Assembly: GCA_034437455.1 (NCBI GenBank)
Contig: DAOTUB010000239.1
Coordinates: 1-9,351, forward strand
DNA from: DAOTUB01 sp034437455
GTDB taxonomy: Bacteria > Chloroflexota > Anaerolineae > B4-G1
Length of the DNA stretch: 9,351 bases
Direction of reading: 5' to 3'
The notes beneath the pieces are model-generated. The model did not search any database. It saw only the letters and a program-made list of their open reading frames with translations, and was not told the DNA's origin. Position 1 is the stretch's first letter, and each line of letters opens with the position of its first letter. Made by a program: the position numbers and the translations under genes. Of this stretch, positions 5,807-9,351 are shown piece after piece.

Positions 5807-8497
5807 TTACCAACCAGGCGGCTCGTTAGCATATACGGCGCGGGTCACCATCCAGGCCAGCCCGTGCTGCTCTGGCGAGGGTTCCAGCGTATAGGTGACG
5901 TCCAGGGTGTAAGGACCCCGGTGAGCTATGGATTGCTCGTCGTAGGTGGGCCAGTCATTTTCGTACTCATACAGCCAACCCTCCCACGTCTCTCGCACGG
6001 TGACCACGGCCAGGTTTTCGGATTGCAGGTCGAAGGAACGAAAGTGCGAACTCACCAATTGCCGGCCCTCGTAGCGCTTCTCAGCGCGCAGGGCTTTGAT
6101 CTCGGGGCCGAACTGTGCCACCACCGCGTCCCCCCACAGGTAGCCGGGTTCCGCGTTCCAGAATGCTCCTGTCAGCGATCTTTGGAAAGAAAAGACCGCC
6201 GCCCCCAGTTCGCTGTATTCGCCCTCGCTGGTTAAAAAGCTGCTGGTCCATTCCGGTAAGGATGGGGCCTCACCTTCATCCAACATCTGGCGCCACTTTT
6301 CATCGGTCAGCCGGTCGTTGGCCGGCCAGGTGAACTCGTAGTAAGCAAAGACGCCGCCCTTGGCTACTTGCAGGATTATCGTCCCGTCCTCCTCGACCAC
6401 CGGCACAACGACGTGGATCTCGTTGATGCGCCCTACCGCCACCTCCAGCACGACCGGATTGGGCGCGCCGTCGCTGTCGGGATCGGGGTCGGTGGCCACA
6501 TCGGCAATGACCGCCGCCTGCGGTTCTTCATCCATATACCTGGGGGCGAAGGGGTCCTCCGCATCCGTATCGGCAGCGGCCATGGTCAGCTCCTCCAACT
6601 GGCCGCCGTAAAAGCGGATGGTGTGATACTCCTCCTCCGTCAATGGTTCGCCGCGCAGCTCTTTCTCGGCCATCACCTGGAAGGACCGGGCCAGCTCCTC
6701 CAGTAGCTGCAGGCTGCTACTATCCAGCTCCGAGAGCAACCCACGGCTATCCAATCCCTCCCGAGTCATGGCCGTCAGTGCTGTCAGCCGGGCAAAAAAC
6801 TGGGGCACGGGCTCTACGTAGCCTTTGGGCGGTATCGGTGGAGGCGGTGGAGGGCCAGCGCCCATCTCGGCATAAACCTGCTTGGCATAGAGAATGGTAT
6901 CGTGCTTCAGCTCGGCCCAACTGCCCAACACCGTGTTCAGTTGCTTATCCAACCAGGTCGACGACTGCATAAAGGCCGGATAGCCATCGCCTGGCGCCTC
7001 CAACAACGGATAGAAGCTGTAGAGCCACGAGTTGTTCAGCGTCTCGGTCCACTCCTCGACGCTGAGGCCAGAGAGCCATTCCCGGACCTTGGCCATCTGC
7101 TGCGGGTATTTTTCGTAACCGGTCTCGCCCATGTCGTCCAGGATCTGGTAGGCCCGCTCGGAACCCATCGCCGCGGGAAGATCCAATCCCATGGGCAGGC
7201 CGCGCCGATGGTCACGGGTTCCGACGTTGCGGTAGATCAGTTGTCGGAAGATGTAGGCATCGGGCACAAAGCGCTGGCCCATGAATCGCAGCCCCTTGGT
7301 CGTCTCTTCGATATCGTCGGTATCCGCGATAACCATGCCCAGGATCAGGGGCGGCGGCAGCTTGTTTGCCTCCTCGATAAACGTGTCCAGCAGCGCGTCG
7401 TCGGCCAGTCCATTGACGGTGACGCCCTCGCCGTAGACAGCGTCCATGACATCCTTGTACTGGAGCACCGTCAGGTCGTCGCTGCGGCCAACGAAAAAGA
7501 CGGTGGGGCTGTACAGATCAGCCCAGGCTTCCAGGGCCGGCCGGCCACTGACCTCGACGGTGCGCAGGGCGTGAACCAGCAGCAGGGCGGAGCGAGTCTC
7601 GGCCCGACCCACTTCAGGCTCCCTGGTTTTCAGGCGAAAGGTCATCCGTCCGTACCACATCATGCTCCTGAAGTAGGCTTTCAGTTCGTCGCTTCTGGTG
7701 TAGTGACCTCGGGGGATGTACTGGGTATAATCCTCCCCGTACTCCAGGCCGGGGAACAGGGGCGACGCCATGATGCCGGCCGCATCCTCGATCAGGGCCA
7801 GCTCAGCCTCCACCAGGTCGGCCGCGTATTCGGGCGCCTGGACGTCCGTGTCCAGCAGTCTGCTGGCGACGCCGACAAAGGCCACAGTGCGGCGGGCGGC
7901 GTCTTCCCAATCAGTACCCCGCAAAGCCTGGTATTGCTCGTCGGTGCGCGCCAGCAGCGCCTGATTCAGGTCGCGCAACAGGGGGATAAAGTAGTGAGTC
8001 TCGGCGGTCCGCAGCACCTTGTCGAACAACAGGTGGTAGACGTGCAGCAACGAGTCGCTGGTGACAAAGATCGGCGCATTGGCGTAGCGCGCCTTCTCGT
8101 AGACGGTGAAGAACTCCTTTTCGACGCCGGGACTGACGACAAAGCCGTCCCGCGCCAACTGTTCCAACTGGGACTGGGACAGGACAAAGGGGATCCGCAC
8201 GTTGCTCAGGTCAGGTGCAACCGCTTCGTGGTAGATGACGGGCACGGCATCGACAACCGGTTCCTTGAAAGAGGCGAAAACCGGTCCGGCTTGGACCGGA
8301 ACTGCTGTGGGAGGGGGGACTGTGGGAGGCGGAACTGTGGAAGTCTCGGTCGGTTCAGGAATCGCAGTCGGAACCGCGGTCGAAGTGGCCGTCAGCGTCG
8401 GCTCGCCGGTGGGCGAAGCCAGCCGGCAGGCCAGCATCTGCGAGACGACGAATGATACGATCCATAGAAAGCGGATACGATGGGATTTTTTCTTCAT
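5807..8497 (-). CDS. DUF3160-family lipoprotein
   Basis: An 896-residue protein. The N-terminus (MKKKSHRIR, a hydrophobic core, then QMLAC with Cys24) is a lipoprotein signal with a slightly non-consensus lipobox. A Thr/Pro/Glu-rich linker (about 28-68) then holds the domain off the membrane. The body matches what I recall of DUF3160: 'FVTSDSLLHVYHLLFDKVL' (144-162), 'HYTRSDELKAYFRSMMWYGR' (265-284), 'FMGQRFVPDAYIFRQL' (405-420), 'LPMGLDLPAAMGSERAYQIL' (434-453) and 'LNTVLGSWAELKHDTILYAK' (520-539). A six-proline run (549-554) sits in an apparent exposed loop. The enzymatic role of DUF3160 is not known to me, and I see no recognised catalytic signature. It has a strong ribosome site and a promoter at 8602-8630, and leads the operon with the CapA-like gene, suggesting that both act at the outer face of the cell. 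Confidence 0.88.
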   Translation of the reverse strand: MKKKSHRIRFLWIVSFVVSQMLACRLASPTGEPTLTATSTAVPTAIPEPTETSTVPPPTVPPPTAVPVQAGPVFASFKEPVVDAVPVIYHEAVAPDLSNVRIPFVLSQSQLEQLARDGFVVSPGVEKEFFTVYEKARYANAPIFVTSDSLLHVYHLLFDKVLRTAETHYFIPLLRDLNQALLARTDEQYQALRGTDWEDAARRTVAFVGVASRLLDTDVQAPEYAADLVEAELALIEDAAGIMASPLFPGLEYGEDYTQYIPRGHYTRSDELKAYFRSMMWYGRMTFRLKTREPEVGRAETRSALLLVHALRTVEVSGRPALEAWADLYSPTVFFVGRSDDLTVLQYKDVMDAVYGEGVTVNGLADDALLDTFIEEANKLPPPLILGMVIADTDDIEETTKGLRFMGQRFVPDAYIFRQLIYRNVGTRDHRRGLPMGLDLPAAMGSERAYQILDDMGETGYEKYPQQMAKVREWLSGLSVEEWTETLNNSWLYSFYPLLEAPGDGYPAFMQSSTWLDKQLNTVLGSWAELKHDTILYAKQVYAEMGAGPPPPPPIPPKGYVEPVPQFFARLTALTAMTREGLDSRGLLSELDSSSLQLLEELARSFQVMAEKELRGEPLTEEEYHTIRFYGGQLEELTMAAADTDAEDPFAPRYMDEEPQAAVIADVATDPDPDSDGAPNPVVLEVAVGRINEIHVVVPVVEEDGTIILQVAKGGVFAYYEFTWPANDRLTDEKWRQMLDEGEAPSLPEWTSSFLTSEGEYSELGAAVFSFQRSLTGAFWNAEPGYLWGDAVVAQFGPEIKALRAEKRYEGRQLVSSHFRSFDLQSENLAVVTVRETWEGWLYEYENDWPTYDEQSIAHRGPYTLDVTYTLEPSPEQHGLAWMVTRAVYANEPPGW

Positions 8498-8505
8498 GGC
8501 AATTT

Positions 8506-8513
8506 ACCTCCTC
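8506..8513 (-). promoter_or_regulatory. Strong Shine-Dalgarno for the DUF3160 gene
   Basis: The minus strand reads GAGGAGGT, ending eight bases before ATG 8497. It is a near-perfect anti-16S match and fixes the start. Confidence 0.85.
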
Positions 8514-8601
8514 AAGCATCTCTATTCCATTCACACTCGCACCCAGACGGCACTACGCGCTTGCTCGCCCGGGACATAAATCTTGATGAAAGTATAGATT
8601 C

Positions 8602-8630
8602 AGTATAGCACAAACCTTCAGAAGAAACAA
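8602..8630 (-). promoter_or_regulatory. Promoter with extended -10 for the DUF3160-CapA operon
   Basis: On the minus strand a -35-like TTGTTT (8625-8630) and a -10 TATACT (8602-8607) are 17 bases apart, and TGC directly before the -10 makes it an extended -10 element. The start point would be near 8595, giving a leader of about 98 bases. A second TATACT lies 13 bases downstream but has a poorer -35. Confidence 0.6.
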
Positions 8631-8640
8631 TGACAAGACC

Positions 8641-8692
8641 AAAAAGTGCATCCGTTGAGAGCACCCCGGCGAGCGGTAACCAGGGTGCTCTC
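8641..8692 (-). terminator. Hairpin terminator of the cadherin-like gene
   Basis: GAGAGCACCC (8657-8666) pairs perfectly over 10 bp with 8683-8692, with a 16-base loop. On the minus strand a TTTTT tract (8641-8645) follows, but 11 bases after the stem, so it is an atypical terminator. It lies just beyond the cadherin-like stop and before the promoter of the next gene, as expected. Confidence 0.6.
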
Positions 8693-8733
8693 CATGAAAG
8701 GGAGGCTATCGAAGGAAGCTCACCCAGATCTTC

Positions 8734-9258
8734 TTACCGCTGGACGTAATCGCCCAAGTACCTTGACTTGATTGTCGTCGTCCGCGGTTGACCGGTCTGG
8801 CCCGCTTCCGGCGCTGGTGAGCGGTTTGCCGGTTCGACCACTACTGTGACAACAGCCGAACTTGCGCCTCCCCTGCCATCATTGACGGTATAGGTGAAGG
8901 TGTCGGTGCCGCCAAAGTCAGCAGGTGGAGTATAGGTGCATATCCCAGTGCTGGCGCATTCTATCGTGCTACTCTGGACGCTGGTCGAGGCATGGTCGCT
9001 CACGGTCAGCGTATCACCGTCGGGATCGGTGTCGTTGGCCAGCACGTTGATGTTCACCGGAGTGTTCTCGCTGGTGATGACCAGGTCATCCACGGCCACC
9101 GGCGGGTCGTTCACCGGGTTGACCACTACGGTGACGGTGGCGGAAGCGTTTCCTCCCTTGCCGTCGCTGACCGTGTAGCCAAAGGTGTCAGTACCGTGAA
9201 AGTTCGCAAGGGGAGTGTAGGTACGGGTATAATTCAAAAGTCTGGGGAGCTTTCGACG
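8734..9258 (-). CDS. Cadherin-like/Ig-like tandem repeat surface protein, 3' fragment
   Basis: This is the C-terminal part of a repeat protein. One partial domain ('YTPLANFHGTDTFGYTVSDG' then KGGNASATVTVVV) is followed by a full one starting NPVNDPPVAVDD, with ENTPVNINVLANDTDPDGD and 'YTPPADFGGTDTFTYTVNDG'. These are hallmarks of the bacterial cadherin-like/Ig-like family (Cadherin_5/Big_9 type), which forms calcium-dependent adhesive stalks. Two cysteines six residues apart in the second domain could form a disulfide. The first domain lacks its N-terminal strands: recognisable sequence ends near 9240 and the 93-base repeat starts at 9259. The frame stays open through the repeat to the window end but reads as non-family sequence there. 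TTG 9237 is only a nominal start and has no ribosome site. The tail after residue 140 is not family-like and may be frameshifted (see findings). Confidence 0.8.
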   Translation of the reverse strand, partial: RRKLPRLLNYTRTYTPLANFHGTDTFGYTVSDGKGGNASATVTVVVNPVNDPPVAVDDLVITSENTPVNINVLANDTDPDGDTLTVSDHASTSVQSSTIECASTGICTYTPPADFGGTDTFTYTVNDGRGGASSAVVTVVVEPANRSPAPEAGQTGQPRTTTIKSRYLGDYVQR

Positions 9259-9351
9259 TAGCCGCGCTTTCCATAGCGCGCAGGCCCGCGAGGTATGGAA
9301 ACCTCGGCTACATAGCCCCGTTTTATTGAAAAGATACAGTCTGGAGAAAAA
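9259..9351. repeat. Right copy of the 93-base direct repeat with double-hairpin palindrome
   Basis: This copy is identical to 1-93 and ends exactly at the window edge. Here the base before the repeat (G9258) extends the outer palindrome arm to GTAGCCG (9258-9264), pairing with CGGCTAC (9305-9311), so the palindromic unit is 54 bases. It directly abuts the truncated 5' side of the cadherin-like gene. Confidence 0.9.

Noticed and set aside
5770..5832. ATG 5832 as the CapA-like start
   Set aside because: It overlaps the end of the upstream gene and adds a polar stretch before the membrane segment; TTG 5769 has its own ribosome site.
6902..8455. Long plus-strand open frame (517 codons) opposite the DUF3160 gene
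   Set aside because: It is antisense to a clearly recognised protein, has low-complexity Arg/Gly/Gln-rich composition with no family resemblance, and is explained by the high GC content of the opposite strand.
1..9351. Plasmid, phage or CRISPR interpretation of the window
   Set aside because: No replication, mobilisation, capsid, integrase or cas gene and no spaced direct repeats are visible; the only shared sequence is the 93-base terminal repeat.

Overview
The window looks like a chromosomal fragment from an uncultured bacterium, most plausibly a member of the Chloroflexota (Anaerolineae or Caldilineae type). This rests on protein style: a large secreted DUF11/FN3 protein with 'GTYYYRV' FN3 domains and an internal 'YILYFPLYF' segment, a DUF3160 lipoprotein with a Thr/Pro-rich linker behind the lipid anchor, and a CapA-type protein with a calcium-loop (FG-GAP/VCBS) tail. 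The assignment is inference from recalled family distributions; no rRNA or housekeeping marker is present.

Layout. The first and last 93 bases are identical (1-93 and 9259-9351). They contain a compact palindrome made of two hairpins whose arms are also inverted repeats of each other. After the left copy come a good sigma70-type promoter (143-171), a perfect 14-bp leader hairpin (223-255), a Shine-Dalgarno sequence, and a plus-strand gene (275-3091) for a large secreted adhesin-like protein, closed by a hairpin terminator (3120-3157). Next is a roughly 900-base decay zone with two plus-strand gene remnants: a 5'-truncated VapC/PIN toxin (3186-3482) and a frameshifted XRE-family regulator without a start codon (3586-4045).

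On the minus strand, converging on this zone, is a two-gene operon: a DUF3160 lipoprotein (5807-8497, promoter 8602-8630) followed 37 bases later by a membrane-anchored CapA-family metallophosphatase-like protein fused to FG-GAP-type repeats (4063-5769). Further right, also on the minus strand, is the 3' end of a cadherin-like/Ig-like repeat protein (8734 to about 9258). Its upstream part is cut off by the right copy of the 93-base repeat.

All intact products are predicted to be exported or membrane-anchored, so the window is a cell-surface/adhesion module bounded by a mobile-looking palindromic repeat. No replication, mobilisation, integration or phage genes are visible. The shared ends could mean a 9258-bp circle or simply a contig broken at a dispersed repeat; the second is favoured. 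No clearly new multi-gene system is recognisable. The most unusual items are the nested palindrome with compensatory arm changes, the leader hairpin, an apparent FN3-in-Ig domain insertion, and broken genes beside the repeat and in the decay zone.
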